DNA from: Rhipidocladum racemiflorum | Lineage: Eukaryota; Streptophyta; Magnoliopsida; Poales; Poaceae | NCBI GenBank assembly: GCA_036346355.1 | Contig: CM070570.1 | Coordinates: 6,952,649-7,016,648 of the forward strand | DNA: 64,000 nucleotides | Reading direction: 5' to 3' | Shown here: in pieces, positions 12,291 through 26,700 of the stretch | Numbering within the stretch: position 1 is the first letter of the stretch | Layout: every line of letters starts with the position of its first letter | Notes under the pieces: generated by a model | Told to the model about the DNA's origin: nothing | The model's input: the letters and a program-made list of their open reading frames with translations, nothing else | Databases searched by the model: none | Program-made: the position numbers and the translations under genes

Positions 12291-12524
12291 TGGGCCCACT
12301 AGGCCTAATCAGCACGAAAATGTTTGCGTTTTGCGGCCGAAACCGAGACGGGCCGGGCCATAAAAAACTGACCCCGAATTCGTCCGCTTCTATATGCGCA
12401 GCAATCGATCTCTCGAGTTGTCGCTTTCCTCTTGTCTCGCGGTCTCTCGCCTTCCCCATCCCCGCCTCCTCCCCGACGCCGGCGACGACTCCGTCGAGCG
12501 ACTCCGCCGCAGGAACCGGCCACC
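12291..12524 (+). promoter_or_regulatory. MPP-alpha proximal promoter and leader with site II-like motif
   Basis: TGGGCCCA at 12291-12298 matches the plant site II element (TGGGCC/T) common in nuclear genes for mitochondrial proteins, and GGGCCGGGCC follows at about 12350. No clear TATA box is seen. The foldback ends 25 bp upstream of this motif. Confidence 0.45.
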
Positions 12525-15500
12525 ATGTACCGCGCCTCCTCCGGCCTCGGCGCCCTCAAGGTCGGCCGCCCCCGCCTGAAACCCTAGCCTTGCCTTCTTC
12601 CCATTTCGCTAGATCTGGTGTCTCCGTGGCGCGCTTCCCGCCGCGACGTGTAGCAGTTTGGTCGTTCGAACTTTTGATCGCGCGGATTTGATGTGTGAGA
12701 GTTGAAGTAGAGGAATTTTACATATTGCAAGTAAAACTCGTTGTCTGAATGTTTTCCCTGGCCTACTGAATTGGAAACGCGTGGTTGTGAGACGATGATG
12801 AATGGCGCGGCATGTTTGTTCTGTAGCATAGTTCTACGTGAATGCGAGGGGAAAATGGGGGGTCTCTGGCCGTTTGCAAAGAGTTTTATGCGAATGCGAA
12901 CTTGTGATCGTGCTAATTTGATGTGTGTGAGTCGGAGTAGAGGTATTTTCAACGTTGCAAGAAACACTGGTTGTCTGAATGTTTGCCCTGGTCAATTGTG
13001 GAAACACTCTGTTTCCGAGATGCGACGATGAGTGTTGTGGCGAGTTTGTTATGCACCATGGTTTTATGTCAATGAGAGGGGGGAAAAGAGGGATCTCTGG
13101 CCATTTCATAGGCATGGTAATTTGTGTATTAGTGGAATGAGATTGTTCAGATCGAGCCGGGACAGTTTTCTCATTGCTGCACGATTTCCGTTTTTTTGCC
13201 CTTGTCTTATGTGTTTGAGATGCATATGCCATATAGTCAAATGTATGATTTGGAATAGCTTTGTTAGAATCTGTTTGCATGATTCATTTCCTATTTCATC
13301 AGTATCAGTATTATGTTGACACAGACAAATGGAGTTAGTCTTCTGGAGCCATCAGTATTTACTTGGCAATTTGGCATGCTTATCATATATTTGCTCAATA
13401 CATGTGCTTGAAATTATTTGGATATTTGTTGTCACTTAACGGGCAGTGTTCTGTTGATGAATGTTTCATCCAATCTCCATTACCATTGTTGAACCTTTTG
13501 GTTTCTAATCATGGATAGAGCCACCGCTTTGGATGTAAATAACCTTTTTTGTGCGAGATTGGCAGCATGCAGATAACTTCATCATTGAGATCTCCATACA
13601 TGGAAGTATTGCTTTGATTCTGTTTTATTGTAATATTCGGCAAGCAGAGACAGTTTGATTTTGTTGGGGTTTTAATTGAATTTGTCCATAGTCAGATCAA
13701 TTTTAGCAGCAAAATCATATTATTGATTGTTTACCATTTGATTTGCAGTGGCATGGGGTGAATGCTCAAGTGTTGAATATTGCGATTAGGTCTGCTAGCA
13801 CAAGTGTCGCAGAGAGGTCGTCAGGTGGCTTGTGGAGCTGGCTGACAGGTGCACGCTCAAATGCATTACCTCCTCCAGATTTTACACTTCCAGGGGTCGC
13901 CATTCCTCCTCCACTACCTGATCATGTGGAGCTTGGCAAGACAATAATCACAACACTTCCAAATGGTGTAAAAATTGCCTCCGAGACATCTGCAGTATGT
14001 GATCCTTAGTTTTATAATATAGTTGTTTCATGCATGTTCTTGTGGACAGTTAGCAATATTATTTTGTTTTGTATATCCTATCCAGGGACCATCTTGTTCT
14101 GTTGGAGTTTATGTTAATTGTGGCTCTGTATATGAAGCACCTGAAACACTAGGTGCCACTCAGCTGCTAAAGAAGATGGCCTTTGGAACCACTACAAACA
14201 GGAGCCAATTGCGTGTTGTTCGTGAAATCGAGGCAATAGGTGGCAATGCCAAAGCATCAGCTAACCGTGAGATGATGTGCTACAGTTTTGCAGCCCTGAA
14301 GACTTACATGCCTGAAATGGTTGAAGTGCTTATTGATTGTGTGCGCAACCCTGCTTTTCTTGACTGGGAGGTCAAGGAGCAGGTATTTCATCTTAATATT
14401 ATACCCTTCCACATCTGTAATCTAGATTAGTGTAATATGTTCTTTGCTGACTTATTTCCTTTGTAGATAACGGAACTAAAGGCAGAACTTGCAGAAGATT
14501 TAAGTAACCCAGAAACTTTGCTTCTGGAGGCTCTTCATTCAACTGGCTATTCTGGTGCTTTGGCAAACCCTCTGATTGCCTCCGAATCTTCAGTTAGCAG
14601 ATTGAATACGGATGTCCTAGAAGACTTCTTAGCTGTGAGATTCATCTCCAAAATCCTTTTAGTAGTCTATCTGTGTAGGTGTTGCTGTTAACATGCTATG
14701 TGTATTTTTTATTGCATGGATGTCAGGAGAACTACACTGCTTCTCGAATTGTTCTAGCTGCATCAGGTGTTGATCATGATGAATTGGTATCCATTGCTGA
14801 ACCACTTCTGTCTGACATTCCCAATGTAACTGGACCAACAAAGCCAAATTCTGCTTATGTTGGTGGAGAATATAAACGAACTGCAGATTCATCGGTAAGT
14901 GTTATGATTTAAGCCACTTATCAAGTCATTTGTGCAATCTCTTCCATCACCTAGATTCCCTCTTCTTAATTTGGGTTCTTCTTGAAAATAGAACACAAAT
15001 GTTGCATTGGCATTTGAGGTCCCTGGTGGCTGGCTAGAAGGAAAAGATTTTGTCACTGTATCAGTTCTTCAGGTTCATGAGACAACTCATTAAGATATCC
15101 ACACTGACATTTTTATTAAACAAAGCACTTTAATTGAATTTGCTGCAGCATTCTGGTTTAATTCAGCAAGAGCTATCTTTTACAGACGCTTCTGGGTGGT
15201 GGCGGCGTGTTTTCTTGGGGAAGACATGGAAAAGGCTTGCATTCACGTCTAAGTAAGTAGACGCATATGTTTTATATTTTGGCTCTTTAGCATGCCCGGA
15301 AGCATCAGCTATATCTTGGGAAACTGTTCATGCTTATGAAGAAATTGACAGATGATGAAAAAATGAAAATCATATTATCAAACTGCAAATTTATTCAATT
15401 ATCTGGCTGGTCGATAGTTCAAGACTTCAAGTAGGATGTGCTCCTGAGCCATATTGTGGTGACCCGCATAATTAGCCTAAGGTAATTAATAACCACTGTT

Positions 15501-18500
15501 ATTACTCTAAGTTAATTACACGAATCTCGGCATAGTGGCTAACAAAATATTAGGCGCCTCGGTACTTATCAACTAGTATTGCAACAGAACAATAATTAGA
15601 GACTGAATTGGAAATATAATACATTCCAAGCCACGCAGGGCGACAAGTTTACGACGTAGCTTACATAGGCTCCAAGTACAATAAAAATATAATACATAAC
15701 TACTAATTACACAGAAGACCGACGAAGTTGTAACACAGCTACTAAGCACTCTATCCTTCCTAGTAGTGTTCGTAGGTTTGGTTTTGCGGGTGACCCTCAA
15801 TCCAAGTCTTGTAGTCGGTCCAATTGGGATCCACATCCCAACTAGACACTTGACCACCAGTACAATTATCTAGCAAAGGGAGAGTTAGCAAAATTGAGTA
15901 CAAAAATACTCAGCAATCATTAATAGCAAAAATGCATATTATGAATTTTTCCCATCACTTCACCACAGATCCAACCTTCTCAAATCCATTTTCAAGAAAA
16001 TAGGTTTTATTAAGAAAACGTGGGTTTCAATTTTTAGTTCTTGAAATTGCTACTAGCACTCGTATATGAGGCGGACTTAGCTTCCGTAGCCTCCAGTCCA
16101 GGAGATAGGCATGAATTCTTGATTTGACCCTGCGCAGGTTTGTACCACTTTACCCATAGTGACCTCCACATGAGAGGCCCCAGAATGTTTATCACTAGTC
16201 CAGTATTAGATCTCCAGCCCTGTTACCCTAGTCGTGGACTCCTTCCCTAGGCAATCCCGTCGACTTGCGGCTAACAGTTGTATCATGCTGCTGCAGCAGC
16301 CTTGATACTCAATCAAAGGCTTTTTACATATATAGCCTGAAAGAATCATCCGCAACTGTTTTTTTGTGTCGCTTCACTGGGCCTTTCGACATCCCCAACT
16401 TCACACGCGTATTTATCTAATCTTACCCAATGTGGAGATCATAATACATTCCTAGGGCAACCTTTTCTGGCCGATTCCACACACTATGGTTGATACTAAA
16501 AATACGGCTCATTGCCCGGATGTAGTTGTTTATCCTTATATCATAGCCTATGTAGAGGGCCCCACTAGCCAACAAACCCTTCCCATCGGCGCCCTCTGTC
16601 CACCACATTAATAATACGACCATGGATCCTTCCGTGAATAAGCCAGCTCCAAACATTTCTTGTCACATGACACAATACCAAATCATTTTCCTCAACCACA
16701 GCTACAACCACATTCGATTTAAGATTTTTGATTTAAATATAGATTTTCCATGCATGAATGATACACATAGATATACTGAAATCAATTTAAAAGATATTGA
16801 TCAAAGGGCTCTTGCCTGGAGTAGTACTGAAAGGTATGACCTCGCTCGAATCAGGGTGTGGGTGGTCTGACGGATTCTGATCTGGATCTGACGAACATGA
16901 AATATTAACTACGGTCATTTAACCAAACACACGATGGTGACCAACTTTCTACAGATAGCGCCATTTTAACTAAAACCCGCTAAACAACCCACATTTCAAT
17001 TATTTTACAGCAATCCACTTAGCACTTTTAATTAGCACAATTATTATAGTTTTAACTATTTTCTACGTAATCAACCGCAGCTTTTAGAAATTAAAATAGA
17101 AATTTTCCTGCGGTTATAATATAGCGATTTAATTTACGAGAATCGCACGGAAATAAATTTTCTAATCCTATTTTCTTTTCTCTTCCCCCCTTAATCTTCT
17201 TTCCTTTTTCCCCCTTTTCTCCCCCCTCTGCTCTCACTCGGCCGACACCTCTCTCTGGCTCCCTCTCTTGGGTTCTCCTCCCCCAATCCGAGCCTTCGGC
17301 CTCACCCTGGGCCGCCACTCCTCCTACTGGCTCCGGCTTCTCCCGCCGCTTCCTCCGGGCCGACTACAGCGCCTCATCCTCCGATCGGCTCCACTGGTAT
17401 TTGGCCTCCTAACGCCACCGGCCACGCCCAACGCCTCTCGGTTTCCCCCCCACGACTCACCTCTCCTCTTCTCTCGCCGGCTCTCTCTCTCGGCCGAACC
17501 CTAGCTCGGCTGGTTCCCTCCTCTTCTATATCCCTCTCTACTCTCTAATCCCTAATCTCTAGTCTCTAGTCTCTAATCCCTACTCTCTAATCCCCCCTCT
17601 CTACTCTACTGGACCGGCCTCCCACTTACCTCTGCTGCTACGATAAGAACAGATGCTACCCGATCTACTTTCTATTGCGGTTCTTACGTGATTGCAAGTT
17701 TTTATTTTGTGGCATGCTTATGAATGAGATGAATGAGGCCGGTGATGCTACGACTCTAGTGGGATGGCAAGCAAAAAGCTAAGCAACCCAAGAGTTCGTC
17801 TACTGAGGCCACTACTCTACCAGCTACAATCCTCAGAGTAAACTTCTACTGCTACGGTATACTTGAGGTTGCTGGCTCGATTGGGGTAGAGGAAGAAGAG
17901 GTGGTTGTCGGTTCGGTCGAGGTAGAGGAAGAAGAGTGGCTGCCGGCTCAGTGCTCCTTAGGGGGTCTTCTTGTGTCTTGCGTGGCCGGCTCCTCTTCTG
18001 GCTCTTTGCTCTTGGGGTCCTCTTCTGGCTCCTTGCTCTTGGGGCTCCTCTCTGGTTCCTTGCTCCGGTCTTTGGCCTTGGACTTGGACTGGGAGGTGGA
18101 AGTGGAGAGGGAAATGGTTGTCTTTTGAGTGGGTTGCTCTCGTTTCTTTGGTGGCTTGGCTGAGGAATGCTTGAATGGTTGGCTTGCGCTCTTACCTTCG
18201 GTTGCTTTCTCTGGAACTGGGTGCTCTCGGCTAGGACTTGGGAGATGGAATGGAAGGGATTTGCTGGCTTGTGCTTTCACCTGGTTAAATGGATGGGTGT
18301 GCTGCTGCTGCTGGGGGAAAGAACCTCCTGTGTTGCCTTTTTCTCCTGGGAATTGGGGCTGGTAAGGGGAGATGAATTCCCTGTTGGCTCTTGACCGATT
18401 CTTAGCTGTGCTTGGGGGAATGAATCTTTGGCTGGGCTTGGAAAAAGCTCTGGTCAAAGTTACTGAGTTACTAGGCTCTACCTCTTGGGCCAGTTACTGA

Positions 18501-21500
18501 ATTACTAATTGGGATTTTACCGCTACGGATACTCGCAATCCGAACAAGTATGTATGGGTTGCCGAATGATGAACCCGGTCTAGCGAGAGGTGCCGACTCG
18601 GCACCAATGGGTTTGGTATCTCGGCGATCAATACCTCGCCTGCGGGTCTGACAACAATCTCCTTTCTAATCTATTCGTTCTATTCGCTATTTTATTTTGA
18701 AATAAGCAAAATACGATGATTACTGGTCTAATTACTAATTAACGCTATTACTTAGCTAATTGATATTCTAGGGCATTTCACATATATTCTTTATGAAGAT
18801 CTGACAGGAGAGACCATCATAAATTGTAAAGTTATAAATCAACTTTTATTCTACTCCTTTTTTTGGTAAACATATGTGGCGACCCGCGTAATTAGCTTAG
18901 GGTAATAACAGTAACACTGTCATCACCTGATACTTTATCAATTACTATACAATGTTCAGAGTGTTGCAACAGAACAATAATTAGAGACTGAAATGGAACT
19001 TTATTACATTCCATACCACGCAGGGCTACACGTCCAATACAATAATTATACAAGGGATTCAAGTACAACAAAAATACAATACCAAAAGTACTAACTATTC
19101 TATAGACTATCGAAGCTAATGTACAGTCTAACCAACGAACTAATCATCCTAATAGCGTCAAATTCTCATAACCTAGAATCCTAGATCTTGCGGGTGCTCC
19201 TCCTCCCAAGCCTCGTAGTCGGTCCATTGGGATCCATGTCCCCACCAGGCACTTGACCACTATGACAATTATCTAGCAGGGAGGAATTTAGCAAGAGTGA
19301 GTACAAAAAGTAATCAGTAAGTATTAATAGCAAAATGCATACTATGAGTTTTTCCAACACTCACCACATATCTATCTCTCAAAACCATTTTTTAGGAAAA
19401 TAACTTTTATTAGGAAAACATAGGTTTCAAATTTTAATTCTTGAAATTTCTATTAGCATTCGTATATGAGGCAGACTTAGCTTCCGTAGATTTCAATCCA
19501 GGAGTTAGGCATTAATTCATGATTTGACCCTGCGCAGGTTGGTACCACTTTACTATAGTGACCTTATCCCGTGAGGCCCTAAAATGTTTATCACTAGTCT
19601 AGTATTAGATCTCCAACCCTGTTACTTGAGTGGTGGATGCTTCTCCCAGGTCGACCCACCACACTTGCAGCTAATAGTTGTATCAGGCTACTGCAGCAGC
19701 ACTGATACTCAACTCAAGGCTTTATAAGTACTAGTTACATGCCCGTGCATTGCTACGAAAAACAAAATTGATAACGAAAAATAAAGATTAAAAAATAAAA
19801 AAATTATTTCACAAGATCAAACATCTATCTTTAACGCTTCGTTTCTTGCGAAAGCTGGCTAATTAAAGCAACGCTTTGTTTTTTGCGTAGGGCAATTAAG
19901 CAGGGCAATTAATGACGTGGGTAAAACTCACCACTGCCACCAACTGTTGCTTTATAATAGTAGAGATATAGCTTGAAAGAATCAGCCACAGCTGATTTTC
20001 TGTGTCGCCTCACTGGGCCTTCTAGCATACCCAGCTTCATACGCGTATTTATCTACTCTTACCCAATGTGAAGATCATAATACTTTCCTAGGATAACCTT
20101 TTCTGATCAATTCCACACACTATGGTTGATAGGCTCATTGCCCAGGTGTAATTGTTTATCCTTATATCATAGCCTATGTAGAGGACCCCGTCGGCCCATA
20201 ACCTTCTCATAGGCATCCTCTACCCACCATAATGATTTTACGCCACAACGAAAATACCAACTCCATTTCATAACCTTTTCAAATTCTCAAAACCATCCAA
20301 TCATCAACTTTCAAATCAATCAACTATCCATTCCACGGTTCAATAATCAACACATATTCCAGTCGTGTCCACTTTAATATTTTCAATTTACATATATTTT
20401 CCAATGCATGAATGATACATATAAATATACTGAAAGCAATTTGAAGACATTTAATTGAAATTGATCAAAGGAAAGCTTGCCTGAAATTGGAATATAATAC
20501 TCAGCCTCATGTGATGACCCGCGCAATTAGCCTAGGTAATTAACAGCTTCACTGTCATTACACTGAATTAATTACATGAATCTCGGTATACTAACTAATC
20601 AAAACATCGAGCGCACCCGATATTTATCAATTAGTACACCGTATTCAGAGTGTTGCAACAGAATAATAATTAAAAACTGAATATAAATATATTACAAGCC
20701 AAGCCACGCTGGGCTACATGCCCGGTACTTTAGTTGTACGTCAGATCCAAGTACAACAAAAGGATATTACATAGTTACTAATTACACCAAAAACCTGACG
20801 TAGCCTATGCACTGCTACTCGTCCTTCTATCCCTCCTGGTAGAACTCAGACGTCTTGTCAAACCAACTAGACGCATGAGCACCAAGACCATTATCTAGCA
20901 AAGGAGGAGTTAGCAAGAGTGAGTACAAAAGTACTCAACAAGCATTATTAGCAAAATGCAATAGATGAATTTTTCCTCACATCATTCAACTCATGTCCAT
21001 CCAAGTCCACTTTCTCTCAAATACACTTTTCATAAAATAGAGTTTCATTAAGAAAGTTGTGTCATTTTAATTATCGAAAATACTACTAGCACTCGTATAA
21101 GAGACAGACTTAGCTTCCGCAGCCTCCAATCCAGGAGACAGGCATGAATTCATGATTTTGGTCCTACGCAGGTTTGTACCACTTTACCCATAGTGACCCC
21201 ATGTCACGAGGCCCGGGAATGTTTATCACTAGTCCATCCGCATCCGATTTAAGGTTTTAGTTGCAACATAAATTTTCCATGCTGTGAAATATTTAATGAA
21301 AACCTTGAAAAACATTTAATAAGTCATGGTCAAAGGAACTTGCTTGAAAGCTGGAGATGGTGGTTGGATTGGTTCAGTTCTTGTCCTGAAATTATAACAT
21401 ATTAATTTTGAATATGATTCATGGCGTCCAACCACTTATAATAGTAGCAATATTAATCAATGATTATGCTAGTTCTCATTCTTAGCTATTCAATTAATTA

Positions 21501-23662
21501 ATCTCTACTATTTAGCCTCTTGCTGAATCTTTAGACTACTGGTTAACTAACGATCTATTCTATTTACAAATCGCGACGATTAACTCTTATTTCTAATTTT
21601 CTTACCCCTCCTTTCTCCTTTTCTTCTTACTCTTTTCTTTTCTCTCTACTTTCTTTCCTTCATTCTTTCCTTCTCTCTTTCTTTCCTCCCCTTCTATTTT
21701 CTCTGCCCGACCGACTCCCATCTTCACCTCTCTGGACCGACTCCTCCTCTAGGTCTCACCTCTCCCTCGGGCGATTCATCGGCGACGGCCTCTCGGCCGA
21801 CGCCCTCCCGACGGCTCCTCCTCCGCTCGGCCACGGCGCCTCCCTCTTCTCTCTCTCTCTAATGTCACTACTCGATTCTTGGGTTTCAAGGTTGGCTATG
21901 GCTATTTGGGCTTTGCTTTTGATGTTGGTGGCTCGGGTTTGTGCTCTAGGGTGAGCCCACGGTGCTGCTATTCGAGGTGAGTTGGTCGATGATGAGTTGA
22001 GCTCAAGGAAAATCTGCGGGATGGAGGCGTTGCGGCGACATCGTTGTTCATCCATGCACAGGGGTGTGGTGAACTACGGGATGAGCAGTGCATCCCCCCT
22101 CTAGCTCTAGATCTGAGGCCATTCGGGTCTTTGACCCAATCTACTCAGTGTTCTTCTCGGTCTACTTCTGCAACCTACGGCTACTACTACTTTTACTGCT
22201 ACACTACCCTATTCTACTCTACTGCTACTGCTACAACTACTGTACTCTACTGGCTTACTTGTCCTGGAGAATGGTTCGGTTTGTCTGGGGAAGAAGAGGT
22301 TGGAGAGGTAGCCGGGTGCTCCCGCGTTGCCCTCCGGCTCCTCTTCTCAGCTGGGCTTGGTTCGGCTGGCTAGGACTCCGCTTGGGGGGTCGAGGTGGCC
22401 GAGCTCCTAGTTCGGCAGTTCCCCCTCCTAGCTGGTGCTCTTCCTCCTTGTTGCCTTCGGTTGCTCTCACTGGCTCTCTGTTGCTCTCACTTGCTCTCGG
22501 TTTGGGAGGCTGGGAAGTGAGAATGGCCGTGTGGGCTTTGGGGAATGGTTGCCTTCGGTTTATATGCTGGCTATGCTATTGTAGCAATGATCTTATCCCA
22601 ACTCTGAGCTACAGTCTCTTTTGCCCTTGGTTCACTTACTCGTTGCCTAATACTTGCAAGGACACAATGGTCATTTAATAATTCCTGGCAATGGTGGCAT
22701 TTCTACCCTTCTTATGCCTACTAATGCACTTATTAGTGATCCTTTGCATGCTAATTACTTGATTAGCGGCTCTAGTTAATGCATTTGCTAATTGAAATTT
22801 TCAGGGTCCTTGCACCTCACCCAGAGTTTGAAGGTGGTCTCTTGAGGGATTCAATTTTGGCCCTAACAATATAAAGCATTAAACTATGGCAATTAAATCT
22901 ATAATTAATTTTTACGGCGTCCAACCTTCTATGGGGGTTAAATACCACTACAGAACTGCTGCCCAAGTAACTAAAACCCACTAATTTACCCCAATTTTTA
23001 TTATTTTAGCAGAAATAAAAGCAATAATTGAATTAATACCAATTTTGCAATTTCATACACTTACTATCCATTTAATCGCAGCTTTTAAAATTTATTTTAA
23101 ATTTTTCCTATGATCAAAAGACGGCAATTTAACCTACGCGGTTCGTGCTAGGTGATCAAAATTTCTAATCTCTTCTCTCTTTTCCCCTTTCTTTCTCTCT
23201 TTTATAAATATATTATAATAAAAATTAGTGGTTAAAGTTGTGTTTTGAAGACCGTGTCGATATCCAAAACGACAGATATTACCAAACTGGAGGGAGTACT
23301 AAGCATATTATTCGCTTTGAGTGTACAATCATCAAATTTTGAAATCATTTTATTGAAGCATATAATCCGGCGGCGGACAAGCCAGGTCCACCATATGTCC
23401 AGTTCGTTGCATCACCACTTAAAAACATAATTGTATGCACCAGGAGTTTGCTCATCACTATTGTTGTTTTTCGTCTTCCTGGCACTGGATTTGGATCAGG
23501 AGCAGACTATAGAAGTAGGACATACCAAAATGGGATTATGCGCACATACCCACAAAAAATAGACCATGGTGGCAAATGGGATTTCAAGGACAGAACTATC
23601 TAAAAGGTTTGACACTGACAATGCCAGGAAGAAGAAGGCAGCCTTGAATTTCAGGAATGGGG

Positions 23663-23736
<74 letters not shown>

Positions 23737-26700
23737 GGTTTCACATGAGAATATGTCACAAATAATTATAAACAGTTTCAAATTTTACCTTGTCATCCAT
23801 GTCGTCAGGTAGGTAACTCTTCTCAGATCAAATATTTCAAGCTCAAGAGAAAAGAAATAAAATCTGAAGTTAGCATTGAGGATCTAAAATCATTGACATT
23901 CGGTATTGAGAATCACACCAAAGTTTGACAAGTTGCTAACATCAAAAGCACATATTCTATGTATTTGAATCAAAATGCACATCTTTGGTGCTACCTGCAT
24001 AAAGAAAGAGGCTAGTAATACAATGAGAAGGGACCTTTAGCACAGTTACTGTGAGAATATCAATTCAACAAAATACCGAACAACGGCATTTGCATGAAAC
24101 AATTTTAGGACGATCAAATATACAGAAAAAATGCCAAAACTATCTCTTAGAATTGTCTACATCTTGCAAATCACATAAATTTACTATCTTTAGCCCATAG
24201 ATGCATTTCATCAAACACCTTGCTGATTACATTGGATAGGCATTAATCCACTGCATGTTTCAGATTAGCTCTCTTATCATCTTCCCTTTGTCATGAAATC
24301 AAGAGCACACAACATTGATTTTGTAAAGGAAAAGTGATCATCGGCAAAAAAAAAAAAAGTGTAAAGGAGGAAGACCGGCAGATAATGTGCCCGATTTGTA
24401 GTGGATTGAGATGAAGTTGAGGTACCTGAGCGTGAGATGTGGAGCCACACTGCTCTATTCTACTTGTACAGTAAAGCCAGAGTATTGTGCGGTTGTGCGG
24501 CATGTCTGGCTCAGTGCAGCAACATCACCACCGCATGGGTTGTGAGGCCATTGCCGCCGACCAGTACATGGTCATCGATGCGGATCACCAGCCACACCTA
24601 GTCACTGCCTCTAGATCTGATCGTCATTGTCGCCGCATGCCGACCTGGTGTCCACCGGCGGCGACCTAAGTGGGCGCAAGGTGGGGTGGAAGGGAGGGGA
24701 AGTGGCTGGGAAGGGAGAAATGGAGGGAGCGATTGCGAATTTGCGATGAGGGAGAAGGGCGGTGGCGGAGGTAGAGGGAAGAGGACTGGAGGCGAAGGCG
24801 GCACTTGGGTGAGGAGAGCGATGACGGCGTGGACGACATGGGAGAGGTTGGCAAGGAGGTGAGGCAAGGCAGGAAGTGGGAGCAGTGGCAGCGCGGATGG
24901 CATGGGTGAAGGGATGGCGGCGTCGCCAGTGTCGGTGCGTAGGGCGAGGAGAGCAAGAGGGAGAAGGGGAATGCACGACACAGATGGCTAGGGGGTCGCA
25001 CGCGAATGGCCAGATAGTGGAGGGTGCGGAAGCAACGTGGGAGGCTATGGGAGGGGCGGCGACGACGTGAGATTTGGGGAGTGAGCGGCAGTTTCTTGAG
25101 ATGGAGTTGCCGACAGCTGTGCAAAGAGACGGGTGGTTGTGTGTAACTGTGGAGAAGGGAAAGCGCGAGTGGGGTGGAGGGATAACCGTCGAGTGCGCTG
25201 ATGTTCGACAATGCACGCGTTGGAGTTGGGCCGAACAGTATGTAGTTGGGCCGAACTGCGTGATGAGGTTGGACTATCCACGCTGCGTGGGGGTAAACTC
25301 GTTCTTTTATTAGTTTAGATAACTGTTCAATCGAGTAGTGTCTTGCCCAAATGCTGAAAGTTTTAATTATTCAGATTCTGATTGCACCAGAAATGCTCTT
25401 TTATCTGCATTTCTATCAGAGAAGATTGTTGCCATAAGCTGAAGCATTACAATATAATTCCACTAATGAAAGCTGCCTGAATCTGTGTATTTGACTCGAC
25501 TTGGTTTTATATAATTCGTGGTATCATATAGTGCCTGAATTGCTGTATGCTTTGTGCAGATCATGTTATAAATGAATTTGACCAAATCAAATCAATCTCT
25601 GCTTTCATGGATGTTCACAATAACACTGGCATTTTTGGAATTCATACATCTACTGTAAGTATTGCTTACAATTGCATAACATAAGCAAGTCAGTCATGCA
25701 TGGTGCATCTCCTTTGAAGTGGGGAACACACACACACACACTACTGTATACCTCTTGGACGGGAATAATCACTTGGAAATGGTTAGTCGGTCTTATCCTT
25801 TTCTGGGTGAGAACTCAAAACATGCAGTTGCACTGAAAGAACACTCATGTTATACAGACTAGCATAGTGTTTTCATAGGTTGTTTTACACTATTGTACCA
25901 TAATGAAGATACTATTTCATAATCAGGATGCTGCATTTGTTCCCAAAGCTATTGACCTGGCAGCCAGAGAGCTCACTTCCCTTGCAACTCCTGGACAAGG
26001 TATATCTTGGATTATTACTCATCAGTTGTTTGCATTTCACTTATCTGCCTGAAACTTCGTTTTTAATTGCAGTTGACCAAACCCAACTAGATCGTGCTAA
26101 AGCATCAGTTAAAGCAGCAATATTGACAAACCTGGAATCAAAGGTATGTAAACTATGTATACTCCCATCATATATTTCAACTATGCTGATGATCCACGCT
26201 AACAATTGAAACTCACAGGCATTAACAACTGAAGACATGGGACGCCAAATATTGGCATTTGGCGAAAGGTACAGTGCTGTAACTGTTTAGTGTTGTGCTA
26301 AACCTTATAATTGTCTGTTGTCTATGATTCTATTCTTTGCAATGTTATGACAGAATATTATAATAAATTCGATAATTTGAGAGAACACATTAGTTTTAAG
26401 CTGTGCTCCAGATATTGTAGAGTTTAGGCTTAGGGAGGTCAGATCTACTATGTGATTTTAACCGGTCTGTGGAATAATGGAGTAGCTTGAGGGTAGCCAT
26501 GTTATGGCTATTTCTAGCACATATCGTAGGTTCGTAACCATATTAGATATGAGGGAGCCCTGTCTTAGAGAGTACTGTAAGTTGGAAGTCGCTCTTTCTC
26601 TGTAAGACGATGAGGCATACTTGATTTCTTATTGGTATGACAAGCCTACAAGATAAGTGGAGAAAAGATGTTTGCATGTGGCTGACCTTTCGTAGCCAGT

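Larger units (their letters stand above)
18875..23202 (-). mobile_element. Second LTR of the same family, interrupted and truncated
   Basis: Starts TGTGGCGACCCGCG, like the copy at 15455, and aligns with it across GTTGCAACAGAACAATAATTA and later the Leu/Ser-rich pyrimidine tract near 23160. It is interrupted by a Helitron (19731-19966) and a third LTR (20510-22814). Its far end is missing: at about 23203 it meets half of a Stowaway-like MITE. Confidence 0.7.

Noticed and set aside
15149..15185. Earlier acceptor for MPP-alpha exon 7 after TTGCTGCAG
   Set aside because: Adds 37 nt and shifts the frame, while the acceptor at 15185 keeps GGGG in frame.
17948..18457. 169-codon charged frame as a host gene
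   Set aside because: It lies inside a solo LTR of a family present three times; best treated as part of the element.
23596..23781. Tyr-Ile repeat frames
   Set aside because: Translations of the (TA)n microsatellite.
24611..25216. 201-codon minus-strand Ser/Pro-rich frame
   Set aside because: Composition alone explains it: the plus strand is G-rich. No domain, start context or splice structure supports coding.
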